DNA from: Phycisphaeraceae bacterium
Lineage (GTDB): Bacteria > Planctomycetota > Phycisphaerae > Phycisphaerales > UBA1924
Direction: 5' to 3'
DNA length: 64,000 nt
NCBI GenBank assembly: GCA_019636795.1
Contig: JAHBWW010000004.1
Span: forward strand, 186,001 to 250,000
Every line of letters starts with the position of its first letter. Position 1 is the stretch's first letter. The notes under the pieces are model-generated. The model did not search any database. It was not told the origin of the DNA and worked only from the letters and a program-made list of their open reading frames with translations. The position numbers and the translations under genes are program-made. Shown here piece by piece: positions 51,733 through 61,776 of this stretch.

Positions 51733-52591
51733 GATCAGTTGGCCTCACCGGCTTGAGTTGTATCGCTGGGCGGTGCAGGACCCGGAGACGCACGCGGTGC
51801 TGTTTCGTGTGATCTATGAGCGAGTGCGCTCGGGTCGGACTCCTGCGGTGCTTCGCGAAGATTTCGCGGGGACCGCAGCGGATTCGGTCGCGTGGGTGGC
51901 GATCAAGTCGGGGCGCACTGCCATTGTCATCGACATCGATCGACCCACGATTGATTGGGCACGGAATCGGGCGTCGCGGATCCTGGGGAAGCGCGTCGAC
52001 GCGATTCAGTTTATCGAGGCCGACTTGTTTGGTCCGTCACCGTTGGAAGTTGCCAAAGCCGACATTACGGTTGCGCTCAATTACAGCATCATGCAACTGC
52101 ATGAGAGGGCGAGTCTGTTGAGTTATCTGCGAGCCGCTCGTGCGGGGCTTGATGCCAAGGGTGTGTTCATCTGCAACATTTTCGGCGGAATTGATGCGAG
52201 CAGGGCTGGCACGACTCGGCATCAGATTGTTCCCGCGCCGAGGCTGCCGTCTGAAAAGCCGATCAGGCCGTTTGAATACGAGTGGGAGATCGTCGGGGTC
52301 GATTCGCAGTCTTTGGTGGCGGATTGTCGCATCCATTTCCAACTGAATCCGATAAGCACTGACGACCTTGGGCACGCGTTAAAGGATGCATTCAGATATC
52401 ACTTTCGCCTATGGTCGGCTGAAGAGATCGTGTCTGCGTGTGAGGAGGCTGGCTTTCGATGTGCTCAGGTGTGGCGGCACACGTATGACCCGGCGAAGGG
52501 CACGCACGGGGTTTTCCTGGGCCCAGTCGAGCCATTGTCGCTGGCCGGATTGTCCACATGGAACGTCTACATCGTGGCAATGAGTGACTGA
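51716..52591 (+). CDS. class I SAM-dependent methyltransferase (291 aa)
   Basis: Motif I is LREDFAGTAADSVAW, motif II has the acidic end in AIVIDIDRPTIDWA, and IQFIEADLF follows. The TTG at 51716 has a GGAG 9 nt upstream and starts inside the previous gene, which suggests translational coupling. Substrate not predictable. Confidence 0.85.
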   Translation: MSTLHEISWPHRLELYRWAVQDPETHAVLFRVIYERVRSGRTPAVLREDFAGTAADSVAWVAIKSGRTAIVIDIDRPTIDWARNRASRILGKRVDAIQFIEADLFGPSPLEVAKADITVALNYSIMQLHERASLLSYLRAARAGLDAKGVFICNIFGGIDASRAGTTRHQIVPAPRLPSEKPIRPFEYEWEIVGVDSQSLVADCRIHFQLNPISTDDLGHALKDAFRYHFRLWSAEEIVSACEEAGFRCAQVWRHTYDPAKGTHGVFLGPVEPLSLAGLSTWNVYIVAMSD

Positions 52592-52707
52592 ACGTCAATG
52601 TGCCGCCAATAAGTCGTCTATGCCTGATTTGTGTGCTCAGTTTTGTGGTGCCTATGTATACTAGAATTGGAGAACTCGCCTTGGCATCGATCATTTTGGC
52701 GGAACCC

Positions 52708-53286
52708 ATGTCCATCAACTCTGGCGACATCACACTTCTTCTCCGCTCGGTTGCATCGGGGCGTCGAGAGCATGTAGACCAGCTGATGGCTGCGATTTAT
52801 GACGACATGCGACGGCTTGCGCAGACGCATCTTGCGGCAGAACGGGCGAACCACACGCTGCAGCCGACCGCACTCGTACACGAGGCGTATCTGAAACTGG
52901 TCAATCAGCATTCTGCAAACTGGTCAGACCGATTGCACTTCTTTTCTGTGGCATCACAAATCATCCGGCGGATCCTGATCGATCATGCGCGCGAACGCAA
53001 AGCCCTCAAGCGCGGGGGGTCGCAAAGACCAATCTCGATCAGCATGACAGATGTCGCTTCGCCATCGCGCGATCTTGATCTTGTTGCGCTAGACGAGGCT
53101 CTGGAAGAACTCGCAGCCATCGATCCGCGACAGGCACGCATTGTGGAACTCCGGTTTTTTGGAGGCTGCACCGTTGACGAGATTGCTCAACTGCTTGATG
53201 TCGGTCGCCGCACGGTCGATCGGGACTGGATGGCTGCGAGAACATGGCTCTACTGTCGCCTTTCTGACGAGGACGACGACTCATGA
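52708..53286 (+). CDS. ECF RNA polymerase sigma factor (192 aa)
   Basis: Sigma region 2 (YDDMRRLAQTHLAAER, LQPTALVHEAYLKLV, LHFFSVASQIIRRILIDHARER) and region 4 (ARIVELRFFGGCTVDEIAQLL, DVGRRTVDRDWMAARTWL) are present, the pattern of the planctomycetal/acidobacterial ECF subfamily. Its stop overlaps the following kinase start by 4 bp, so the two are co-translated. No anti-sigma gene is adjacent; the kinase is the likely controller. Upstream in-frame ATGs at 52654 and 52600 are less likely starts. Confidence 0.92.
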   Translation: MSINSGDITLLLRSVASGRREHVDQLMAAIYDDMRRLAQTHLAAERANHTLQPTALVHEAYLKLVNQHSANWSDRLHFFSVASQIIRRILIDHARERKALKRGGSQRPISISMTDVASPSRDLDLVALDEALEELAAIDPRQARIVELRFFGGCTVDEIAQLLDVGRRTVDRDWMAARTWLYCRLSDEDDDS

Positions 53287-56200
53287 AAGCCGACGGCACC
53301 GAACGCACTCGCCGAACGTATGAGTTGTTTCGGGCAGCGTTCGATGTCGAACCACATGATCGCGAAGCGTGGCTGGATGCATCGTGTGATGGGGATGCGG
53401 ACCTGCGTGCTGCGGTAGCCAGATTACTAGTCGCGGTAGACATTGGGGCCAATTTTCTCGAGTCACCGGCGATCAGTATCCTCGACGATCAACTTTCAAG
53501 CAGTCTCGAAGCCGAGACACCCGAACTGATTGACGGGTACAAGGTTCTCGGGATTCTGGGGTCAGGAGGCATGGCGACGGTGTATGAAGCCGAGCAGCGC
53601 CACCCTCACAGGCGTGTTGCGCTCAAGGTCATGCACCGCATGCTTGCGCATACTTCTGCTGCACAGCGATTCACATTCGAGGCGCAGACTCTGGCGCGGC
53701 TGCGTCATCCGAACATCGCGGCCATCTACGAGGCAGGCACTTTTGAGGACGCCTTCGGGCAAGCGATGCCGTATTTTGCGATGGAGTTTGTGAAAGATGC
53801 TCGCTCTATAACGGAGTATGCTCGAACGGTTTGCATGCCGCTGCGTGATCGTCTAGGCATCTTTGCTGAAATATGCGATGCGATACAGCATGGGCACCAA
53901 CTGGGCATTATTCATCGCGATCTCAAGCCGAGCAACATTCTCGTCGAACCTGATGGGAGGTTCAAGATCATTGACTTCGGGATTGCGCGTTCTGTGGATC
54001 CACTGGACAGCAGCCGAATCACGTTGCACACCGAGTTGGGCCAACTTCTCGGAACCCTGAACTTCATGAGCCCGGAACAGTGCTCGGGCGCAGATCGGGT
54101 TGACACACGAGCCGATGTGTATTCGCTTGGCGTCATCCTCTACGAACTCATCACTGACCGCTTGCCGTACGACCTTTCCAGGGTGGCGATTCCCGAGGCC
54201 ATTCGAATGGTTGAGACGCAGTCGCCTGCGCGCCCTTCATCGATCAACGCAGAAGCATCTGGCGATCTGGATGCGATTGTTGCGATGGCAATGCACAAGG
54301 ATTCCTTGAGCCGCTATCAGGGTGCGGATGCCCTTGCGAGTGATGTTCGTCGCTATCTTGCTCACAAGCCGATACAGGCGCGGCTGCCAAGCCCGTGGCA
54401 CCAAGCGAGACTTTTTGCCCGCAGGCACCGGGTTCTAGTATCGCTGGGGTCAGTTTTTGTTGTCACGTTATTCGCGTTGACCATGATGATCGCGATTCTC
54501 GGGTATCGCGCGTGGCGAGAGTCTGATCTGCGCATCGATGCAGAGCGGCTCGCAATTGATGAGCGCAATATCGCGAGGCGACAGGCGTATGTTGCGAGTG
54601 TGGCCAGCGGGTATTCGTCCTACCGCGCGCGCGAGTATTCACAAGCGCGCGAGCGACTCGAGCTTGCGCCTCCTTCGTTGCGGAACTGGGAGTGGTCTCT
54701 GGTTGCAGCCCTGGCCGATCGTGGCGAGTCAGTCATCGACGCCCACGATACTCTGGCTTCAATGGCCGTGGCTACGGAAGCGCGTCGAATCGTCTCAGCG
54801 TCGCAGTCAGGCGATGTTGCTGTCTGGAATCTCGATACCGCACAACTGATTGTGCGAATTCCAGAGCGTCTTGAAGAGTTTGATCGCACGGTCGCAGTAT
54901 CGCACGATGGACGAGCCGTCTATCTCGGGCTCCGTAACGGCAATTTGCTGGTTTGGTACCCCGATGTGCAGCAAATGCCACAATTGATTGCAACGCTTCC
55001 GCGTGCGATTGTCGGGCTTCATACGAGTTCGCAAGGTGTGCTTGCATGCACGGACTCGCGCGGGAAAACGGTATTCCTCAACGCAGACACTTTGACCCCG
55101 ATTGTCGTTGATATCGACGACCAACATTTCACCAGGGGAGTCCATTTCTCAATCGATGGAGCATTGGCGACGGTCTGGACACGATCGGGGGCGGTGTTGC
55201 TGATCGACATGGATGAACGAAGCATCATGAATACTTTCGACCTCGGAGTCAGTGCCGAAGTCGCTGTCTTGAGCGAAGATCGGCAGTTCATCGCGGCAGC
55301 AGGGGCCGAAGGGAAGTTCAGGGTATGGAACTTGCGGACGTCAGAATTGGTGCTTGATGGGGATACCAGTCCGACGATCAGCACCGTGCGTGGCCTGGCG
55401 TTTTCGTCGGATTCGTCGCAGCTCTTTACCGGGCAGGTAGATCGTGCCATCTTTCACTGGTCACTCGATGGCACTGAACGGCGAGTGCCATATCTTGGGC
55501 ACGATGAGTCAATCACGCAGCTGGCGTTCGACCGTGCGACGTCGAGGCTGATCTCCTGTTCGTGGGATGGCACAGTTCGATACTGGTCGGTTGGCCATCG
55601 CTCGGGCTTCTCGCCCATGAACGTCATCGATGCGCACGAAGGGAACGTGCTCTCTGTAGCGTTTTCTCCCTCAGGACATGTGCTGGCCTCTGCTGGACGA
55701 GATGGTGTGGTGAAGCTCTGGGATCCGCTGTTGAATCAGCAGGTTGCCGTGCTTGCGGGTCATGAATCCGCGATTTACACTGTGACGTTTTCCTCTGACG
55801 GGCAGTACCTCGCGTCGAGTTCCTCAGATGGCACAGTCCGGCTCTGGTCCGCACTGACTGGTCGTTTGATCGAGACGGTCCTCGAAACGAACGCAGACAT
55901 ATGGACGGTCGCGTTTACACCTGACAACAAGTTGCTTGCCGCTGCGGGAGAGGGAGGGGATGTCATCTTCGTGGATGTTGAAGCGAGAACGATCGTTCGA
56001 TCAATCGAAGCGCACGAAGAGCGGATCATTCGTCTGGTTTTCAGTCCTGATGGTCGAACACTTGCAACTTGCGGCCGCGATGCGATTGTCAAACTCTGGG
56101 ATATGCCCAGTGGCAGGATTCGCTCCATACTTCGCGGGCATCGGCTTGATGTGTTTGCGGCGGCGTTCACGAACGACTCGACGAAGCTCTTTACCGGCTC

Positions 56201-56726
56201 GCGCGATCAGACCGTGCAGGTGTGGCGTGTCGCAACCGGCGAACATCTGGACACGCTTGATCGCAAGGGGCAGTTCATCACGTCGCTTGCGGTCCATCCA
56301 GATGGCACCCGGGTTGCAGCCAGTTCGTGGTATGCCGATGTCACGCTTTTTGACACAACCGATCATGGCGCTGTGATTTCGTTCCCGGCTCAGAACTCGG
56401 CCATTCGATCGCTTGCCTTCTCGCCTCAGGGAAGCATGCTTGCCTGCTCTGGGCATGATGGAACGGTGATCATCTACGACGCGCGATCGCGGTCAGAACT
56501 TGCGAGCATACGGCGAGACGCCAGCGAGCGACTGGCGTGGGCACGACAAGTCCTACAGGACCACTTCGCAGGTGAACTGAGCTCCCAATCACCGATCACC
56601 GACGAGGCGGTTGCGAGGCTTATTCGAGAGGCATCGTTGAGCGATCCAGCGTTTGAGCCTTTTCTGCACAAGGCAGCTTTGTCGCTGTTTTCGGAAATTG
56701 AAAGTGTGCATGACACAAGCCGGTGA
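53283..56726 (+). CDS. Ser/Thr protein kinase with WD40 repeats (1147 aa)
   Basis: Residues 1-80 form a short helical region. The kinase domain spans about 86-360: LGSGGMATVYEAEQ, Lys in VALKVM, HRDLKPSNILV (HRD 211-213), IIDFGIARS and FMSPEQCSG are all intact. A membrane helix lies near 383-408 (VLVSLGSVFVVTLFALTMMIAI). The rest is a WD40 propeller region, with units such as VLSVAFSPSGHVLASAGRDGVVKLWD and VRLWSALTGR. This gives a cytoplasmic kinase and an outside sensor propeller. It overlaps the ECF sigma gene by ATGA; kinase-controlled ECF pairs are known in planctomycetes. Confidence 0.94.
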   Translation: MKADGTERTRRTYELFRAAFDVEPHDREAWLDASCDGDADLRAAVARLLVAVDIGANFLESPAISILDDQLSSSLEAETPELIDGYKVLGILGSGGMATVYEAEQRHPHRRVALKVMHRMLAHTSAAQRFTFEAQTLARLRHPNIAAIYEAGTFEDAFGQAMPYFAMEFVKDARSITEYARTVCMPLRDRLGIFAEICDAIQHGHQLGIIHRDLKPSNILVEPDGRFKIIDFGIARSVDPLDSSRITLHTELGQLLGTLNFMSPEQCSGADRVDTRADVYSLGVILYELITDRLPYDLSRVAIPEAIRMVETQSPARPSSINAEASGDLDAIVAMAMHKDSLSRYQGADALASDVRRYLAHKPIQARLPSPWHQARLFARRHRVLVSLGSVFVVTLFALTMMIAILGYRAWRESDLRIDAERLAIDERNIARRQAYVASVASGYSSYRAREYSQARERLELAPPSLRNWEWSLVAALADRGESVIDAHDTLASMAVATEARRIVSASQSGDVAVWNLDTAQLIVRIPERLEEFDRTVAVSHDGRAVYLGLRNGNLLVWYPDVQQMPQLIATLPRAIVGLHTSSQGVLACTDSRGKTVFLNADTLTPIVVDIDDQHFTRGVHFSIDGALATVWTRSGAVLLIDMDERSIMNTFDLGVSAEVAVLSEDRQFIAAAGAEGKFRVWNLRTSELVLDGDTSPTISTVRGLAFSSDSSQLFTGQVDRAIFHWSLDGTERRVPYLGHDESITQLAFDRATSRLISCSWDGTVRYWSVGHRSGFSPMNVIDAHEGNVLSVAFSPSGHVLASAGRDGVVKLWDPLLNQQVAVLAGHESAIYTVTFSSDGQYLASSSSDGTVRLWSALTGRLIETVLETNADIWTVAFTPDNKLLAAAGEGGDVIFVDVEARTIVRSIEAHEERIIRLVFSPDGRTLATCGRDAIVKLWDMPSGRIRSILRGHRLDVFAAAFTNDSTKLFTGSRDQTVQVWRVATGEHLDTLDRKGQFITSLAVHPDGTRVAASSWYADVTLFDTTDHGAVISFPAQNSAIRSLAFSPQGSMLACSGHDGTVIIYDARSRSELASIRRDASERLAWARQVLQDHFAGELSSQSPITDEAVARLIREASLSDPAFEPFLHKAALSLFSEIESVHDTSR

Positions 56727-56877
56727 GTCAACAAGCGGTGAAATTTGCCGGCCCGAGGGTCTGAGGACAAGGGCTTGAGACCGGCCTTCGAACGGGTTGC
56801 GTATCACAAATGGATCCGTATCTTGCCGCGCAAGTCGATTCAGCGTGAAGCCCAACGGGCTGTCGGCAGCCGACGTT

Positions 56878-58863
56878 TCATTCGCTCTTGCGGATCCATT
56901 CTTCCTCAAGCTGACTGATCTCGATTGCGAGCGAGTCGCGCTCTTCAGTCAGGGCATTGGCACGCTCCACATCCTTCCAGACGTCAGGGTCTGCCAGATC
57001 GGCGTCGATAGTGCGCACGCGAAGAGACAATTCATGAATGCGCTGTTCGATCTGCTCGACACGCATCCAGGAGAACTTACTCTTCTTGCGTGCGCTCGTG
57101 TCGGAGTGGTGTGCAGGTTGGGGCCCAGAGGATGCAGCGGCGGCGGGGGCTGCGCGCTGTGGCGGGGGTGCTGGCCGAGATTCCGGAGACGGGCTGCTGC
57201 GTGCTGCGATGAAGCGGTCCCATTCGGCGTACGTTCCTGGAAAAACCTCGGCCCCGCCGCGACCATCGAGGATGAGCAAATGGTCGCAGGTGGCATCGAG
57301 GAAGGCGCGGTCGTGGCTGATGATGACGAGCGTGCCGTCGAATCCGCCACCTTCTTCACCGCGCGAGAGCGTCTGTTCGAGGCGCTCGGCTGAGGGAATG
57401 TCGAGGTGGTTGGTGGGTTCGTCGAGGATGAGCAGGTTTTTGGCGCTGGCCATCAGCCCGGCCAGGACCGCGCGGGTGCGCTCGCCGCCCGAGAGCACGC
57501 CCATAGGCTTTTCCTGATCTGAGCCGCTGAAGAGAAACGCACCGGCCAGATCGCGAGCGGCCTGTTCGCTCAGGGCCTGGCTCGGGCATTCCTTGCGGAC
57601 GATGGCTTGGAGATATTGATAGACGGGCCGCTCGGGGTCGAGATCGTCGTGCATCTGGCTGTAGTAGCCGATGACGAGTTTGGTGCCGAGTTTGGTCGTG
57701 CCCGAGTCGGGATCGATGAGCCCGAGGAGCGTGCGTACGAGAGTGGTCTTGCCCGCGCCGTTGGGGCCGATGATGCCCCATCGCTCGCCGCGCGAGATCT
57801 GAACATCAAGATCGTGGAAGAGCACTTTCTTTGAGCCGTCGTCGTCGGTGTACGACTTTGACAGGCCTCGTGCGGTGACGACCAGGTCGCCCGATCGCTC
57901 AGCCTTGGGGAGGTTCAGGCGCAGTGTGGCCAGTTCGACCGGGCGTTCGAGCGAAGTATCCTCGCGGAGGCGCTCGAGGCGAGACTCGCGCCCCCGAGCC
58001 TGCTTGGCACGTTGCCCGGCTTTGTACTTGCGGATGAAGGCCTCTTCACGCTTGAACTGGACCTGCTGGTTCTCGTAGGCCCGCTGCTGCGCGATGCGGC
58101 GTTCGGCGCGGAGTTTGCGAAAGGTGTGGTAGTTGCCGGGATACTCGATCAGGCGGCCCAGTTCGGTTTCGAGGATGCGATCGACGACGTTGTCGAGCAG
58201 GTAGCGATCGTGCGAGACGAGGACGACGGCACCCTTGTATTCGTCGCGCAGGAATCGTTCGAGCCAGACGCGGCCGGCAATGTCGAGGTGATTGGTCGGT
58301 TCGTCGAGGAGCATGAGGTCGGGCTGTTCGAGCAGAACGCGCGCCAGGGCCAGCCGCGAACGCTGCCCGCCACTGAGCGCTTCGACGGGCAGAGCGAACT
58401 GCTCGGTGGTGAACCCGAGGCCATGGAGAACTTCGGTGATGCGGTGGTCGATGGCGTGTCCGCCGGCGGCTTCGATGCGGCGTTCGAGGTCTTCCTGGCG
58501 GCGTAGAAGTCGGGCGAGAGTTTCGCCGGTCGCGCTCGCCATTTCGTCAAAGACCTTGTGCAGTTCGATGTGGAGTTCGTGCAGGGCGTTGAAGGCGGCT
58601 TCGGCTTCGTCCTTGAGAGTCTGACCCGGAGTGAGTCTGGGGTCCTGTTCGAGATACGACACGGTGATGCCGCGCTGCGACGAGACAAGCCCTGAGTCGG
58701 GCTTGAGGCGGCCGCTGAGGATGCGCAGGAGCGTGGACTTGCCCGCGCCGTTGCGTCCGACCAGGCCGATGCGTTCGCCGGGCTCGACGCTGATGGAGCA
58801 GTTTTCGAGAATGATGTCATTCCCGAAAGAGTGGGCGATGTTGGTGGCTGCGACGACCGGCAT
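56878..58863 (-). CDS. ABC-F family ATPase (661 aa)
   Basis: Two ATPase cassettes in one chain with no membrane segments: Walker A GLVGRNGAGKSTLLR and GIIGPNGAGKTTLVR, signatures LSGGQRSRLALA and LSGGERTRAVLAG, Walker B LMLLDEPTNHLD and LLILDEPTNHLD. A linker between them holds charged helices (KAGQRAKQARGRESRLERL). A C-terminal coiled coil (RVEQIEQRIHELSLRV) matches the DNA- or ribosome-binding tail of Uup. Likely acts on ribosomes. It converges with the kinase gene across 151 bp that hold no gene. Confidence 0.94.
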   Translation of the reverse strand: MPVVAATNIAHSFGNDIILENCSISVEPGERIGLVGRNGAGKSTLLRILSGRLKPDSGLVSSQRGITVSYLEQDPRLTPGQTLKDEAEAAFNALHELHIELHKVFDEMASATGETLARLLRRQEDLERRIEAAGGHAIDHRITEVLHGLGFTTEQFALPVEALSGGQRSRLALARVLLEQPDLMLLDEPTNHLDIAGRVWLERFLRDEYKGAVVLVSHDRYLLDNVVDRILETELGRLIEYPGNYHTFRKLRAERRIAQQRAYENQQVQFKREEAFIRKYKAGQRAKQARGRESRLERLREDTSLERPVELATLRLNLPKAERSGDLVVTARGLSKSYTDDDGSKKVLFHDLDVQISRGERWGIIGPNGAGKTTLVRTLLGLIDPDSGTTKLGTKLVIGYYSQMHDDLDPERPVYQYLQAIVRKECPSQALSEQAARDLAGAFLFSGSDQEKPMGVLSGGERTRAVLAGLMASAKNLLILDEPTNHLDIPSAERLEQTLSRGEEGGGFDGTLVIISHDRAFLDATCDHLLILDGRGGAEVFPGTYAEWDRFIAARSSPSPESRPAPPPQRAAPAAAASSGPQPAHHSDTSARKKSKFSWMRVEQIEQRIHELSLRVRTIDADLADPDVWKDVERANALTEERDSLAIEISQLEEEWIRKSE

Positions 58864-58893
58864 GAGGCGATGGTAGGTGATGGTGGTGAGCGA

Positions 58894-60084
58894 TCAGGGC
58901 ACAAGGCGATAGATCGCGCCGGCGCGGATGTCGAGCAGGTAGAGTTCGCCGTGATTGTCTTTGCCGAACGAGGAGATGCGCTGAAGTGGACTCTGGCCTT
59001 CGAGAACCGGGTTCAGAAGATCGGTGTGCTCAGCCACGTCGAAGGCGGCCCCATCGCGGAGTCGCAACGACCAAAAGCGTCCGCGCTGGAACTCGGCGAA
59101 AAAGTAGCGATCCTTGAATGACGGGATCTTCTGACCCTCGTAGAAGTAGCCGCCGGTGATTGAGCCATCGGGGTCGTGGCGGTAGGCCCAGATGGGGGCT
59201 TCGAGTCCGCGCTCGGCGTGCTGCTCGGGGCTCAGGCGTGGGGGATCCTGTGAACGCTGCCCGCCGCGGCGGAACACGCCGAAGCCTTCCATGATCTTCC
59301 AGCCGTAGTTTTCGCCACCCTTGGAGCCTTCTTTCTGGAGGTGGATTTCTTCGTAGCGGTTTTGGCCGACGTCGGCGATCCAGAGTCGTCCGAGCGAGTC
59401 GAACTCATATCGCCAGGGGTTGCGCAGGCCATAGGACCAGATCTCGGGCAAGACACCTTCGCGCCCGATGAATGGGTTGTCCTTGGGGATGACGTAGGAC
59501 TTGCCTTCTTCGGGCTCGGAGGTGACGTCGATGCGGAGCATCTTGCCGAGCATGGTGTCGAGGCGCTGGCCGGCGTTGAGCGGGTCGTCGGCCGCGCCGC
59601 CGTCGCCCAGGCCGATGTAGAGCATGCCGTCGGGCCCAAATCGGAGGCTGCCGCCGTTGTGGTTGCCGAAGGGTTGTTTGACGACGAGGATGACCATTTC
59701 GGATGCGGGGTCGAGTTTGTGTGGCGACTGCGCGATGAATCGGCTGATGTGAGTGGAGCCATCTTTGGCCGAATAGTTGAGGTAAACGCGTTTGTTGTCG
59801 GCGAACTTGGGGTCAAGTGCGATGCCGAGCAGGCCTTGCTCCCAGTTCTTGTCCGTGAAGTTGGATGGATCGGAGGAGAAGAAAGGCTCATCGAGAAGTT
59901 TTCCGCCTTCGATGATGCGAATTGCGCCGACCTGCTCGACGACATAGAAGCGGTCGTCCTGAGTGGGATCGGCAGCAAAGTCGACGGGCTTTCGCAGGCC
60001 TGAGACGAACTTTTCGATGCTCTGTGCGGGGGCGTGCGAGGCGAGCAGCACTGCTGCGACGATGACAGAGAGGCAGTGGTTCAT
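58894..60084 (-). CDS. secreted PQQ-type sugar (glucose/sorbosone) dehydrogenase (396 aa)
   Basis: The ATG at 60084 gives a signal peptide ending SHAPAQS. The six-bladed propeller signature is clear: LRKPVDFAADPTQDDRFYVVEQVGAIR, GLLGIALDPKFADN, FGNHNGGSLRFGPDGMLYIGLGDGG and YGLRNPWRYEFD. The His in GNHNGG and the GLGDGG loop belong to the PQQ/calcium site. Related proteins oxidise sugars outside the cytoplasm; the cofactor here is inferred. It lies 30 bp after the start side of the ABC-F gene, same strand. Confidence 0.9.
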   Translation of the reverse strand: MNHCLSVIVAAVLLASHAPAQSIEKFVSGLRKPVDFAADPTQDDRFYVVEQVGAIRIIEGGKLLDEPFFSSDPSNFTDKNWEQGLLGIALDPKFADNKRVYLNYSAKDGSTHISRFIAQSPHKLDPASEMVILVVKQPFGNHNGGSLRFGPDGMLYIGLGDGGAADDPLNAGQRLDTMLGKMLRIDVTSEPEEGKSYVIPKDNPFIGREGVLPEIWSYGLRNPWRYEFDSLGRLWIADVGQNRYEEIHLQKEGSKGGENYGWKIMEGFGVFRRGGQRSQDPPRLSPEQHAERGLEAPIWAYRHDPDGSITGGYFYEGQKIPSFKDRYFFAEFQRGRFWSLRLRDGAAFDVAEHTDLLNPVLEGQSPLQRISSFGKDNHGELYLLDIRAGAIYRLVP

Positions 60085-60108
60085 ACGCAAGGGTAGCACG
60101 CTGTGGCG

Positions 60109-60669
60109 TCAGGTCTTGAGCCCGCGCATGACGAACCACGGCGAACCGAGCGGGCGGTGGTAGCGGAGGTAGTTCATCCCTACGCGATCGGCCAGTTCGA
60201 TGACCTGACGCTTGTTGAGTCCCGGGCGGTGCGTGTGATCGACCCAGACGACTCCCTTGGAAGCAAGGCGATCGATCATCCGCAGCCAGGTCATGCGCGG
60301 GACTTCGCGTAGGGTTGCGGTTCGCAGTTGAGTGCAGACGAAGTCGAAGGATCCTGGGCCGAAGGCATTGATGGCGTCGAATGGACTCATGGCGATGCGT
60401 TCGAAGGCTTCGAGTTGTGCCGTGGGTTCGGGGCGTGAGCTGGGGCCTTGGGTATCGATGATGCTGACGACCCGAAGGGGGCACCCGCGGTCGCGTGTGC
60501 GGCGCAGGAGATCCTGACACGCTTCGGCCGCGCCGATGCCCGTATCGAGAAGGGTGATCGGTGATCCGCGCGGACACGATCGCAGAAAACGAGCGACATG
60601 ACGGACCATGAGTCGAGCGGCTCGATGGGTCTGCTCGTGGTGAAGTTCGAGGAAGGGCGAAGGCACCAT
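60109..60669 (-). CDS. SAM-dependent methyltransferase-like protein (186 aa)
   Basis: Starts MVPSPFLELHHEQTHRAARLM. ITLLDTGIGAAEACQDLL is motif I and VVSIIDTQ is strand 2. FDFVCTQLRTATLREVPRM and GVVWVDHTHRPGLNK follow the methyltransferase plan. It is shorter than most members and the substrate is unknown. It diverges from panB across 55 bp and runs 24 bp ahead of the sugar dehydrogenase. Confidence 0.8.
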   Translation of the reverse strand: MVPSPFLELHHEQTHRAARLMVRHVARFLRSCPRGSPITLLDTGIGAAEACQDLLRRTRDRGCPLRVVSIIDTQGPSSRPEPTAQLEAFERIAMSPFDAINAFGPGSFDFVCTQLRTATLREVPRMTWLRMIDRLASKGVVWVDHTHRPGLNKRQVIELADRVGMNYLRYHRPLGSPWFVMRGLKT

Positions 60670-60724
60670 GAGAGCATGGTAATCACTTCGCGGAGCCTGT
60701 GCTTGGTTCAACGTATACTTTGCC

Positions 60725-61624
60725 ATGAGCGTGAACGTGGAACCGACCGGGCCCAGGCGGGTGACGCTGCGAACCTTGCGGCAGATGGCAGCCCGGAGAG
60801 AGCCCTTTGCTTGTCTTGCTGCGTATGACGCCACGATGGCCAGATGGCTTGATCGAGCGGGCGTGCATGTGTTGCTGGCGGGCGATTCGGCAGCCCAGGT
60901 TGTGCTCGGGTACGACCGGACCACGGATATGCCGTTGGAAATCATGATCGCGTTGACCGCGGCGTTGCGGCGTGGCGCAAGCCAGGCACTGGTGATGGCG
61001 GACATGCCGTTTATGAGCTATCACGCTTCGGATGCCAGCGCGATGCGCAACGCCGGTCGATTTATGACCGAAGGGCAGGCCGATGTCGTCAAGCTGGAAG
61101 TAGACGCGCAGCATGCTGGTCTGGTTCGCAAGCTTTCGCGGGCGGGAATACCGGTGTGTGCTCATGTGGGGCTCAGGCCTCAGATGGTTGCGATGGAAGG
61201 CCAATACCGGGCAGCGGGGCGTACAGCGAAGGAGGCTGCGGCTCTGGTTCGCGATGCGATGGCGATGGAGGACGCTGGCGCTGCGCTGCTCCTGGTCGAA
61301 GCGGTGCCCGAGGCGGTGTCGGACGCAATCATGGCGCATACGTCGCTGCCTCTGATCGGGATCGGGGCGGGAGCGGGATGCCATGGGCAGATTCTCGTGG
61401 TCCATGATCTGCTCGGATTGTCGGATGTTCCGCCACGGTTTGCCGTGCCTGTGCTGAAGCTTGGTGAGGCGATTCGGGATGCCGCGTCGATGTGGGTGCA
61501 GCGTGTTGCAGCGAAGCAGATGGGCGGAGAGGGGTACGGCATGCTCGAAGGCGAGCTGGCCAAGCTTTCCGAAGCGGTGCGCGATGCCCTGATCGAGCGG
61601 AATCAGAAGTCCGGCCCGCGATGA
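60725..61624 (+). CDS. panB: 3-methyl-2-oxobutanoate hydroxymethyltransferase (299 aa)
   Basis: First step of pantothenate synthesis. RVTLRTLRQMAARREPFACLAAYDATMARWLD, VLLAGDSAAQVVLGY (metal-binding Asp), VMADMPFMSY, VCAHVGLRPQ, LLLVEAVPE (catalytic Glu) and IGIGAGAGCHGQILV are diagnostic. Full length. panC is not next to it. Confidence 0.96.
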   Translation: MSVNVEPTGPRRVTLRTLRQMAARREPFACLAAYDATMARWLDRAGVHVLLAGDSAAQVVLGYDRTTDMPLEIMIALTAALRRGASQALVMADMPFMSYHASDASAMRNAGRFMTEGQADVVKLEVDAQHAGLVRKLSRAGIPVCAHVGLRPQMVAMEGQYRAAGRTAKEAAALVRDAMAMEDAGAALLLVEAVPEAVSDAIMAHTSLPLIGIGAGAGCHGQILVVHDLLGLSDVPPRFAVPVLKLGEAIRDAASMWVQRVAAKQMGGEGYGMLEGELAKLSEAVRDALIERNQKSGPR

Positions 61625-61776
61625 CCAGATGACCGATTGCAATAGATGGCGCGGTTGTGCGTCATGCTGACCCGTACAGCCAGCGAATCCGAACAGAATG
61701 CGACGGTATTGTCTCGATCGACAATCCATGGTGTGGTAGGCTGCGAAGAGGCAGGAAGGACCGACCGGAGAAACCC

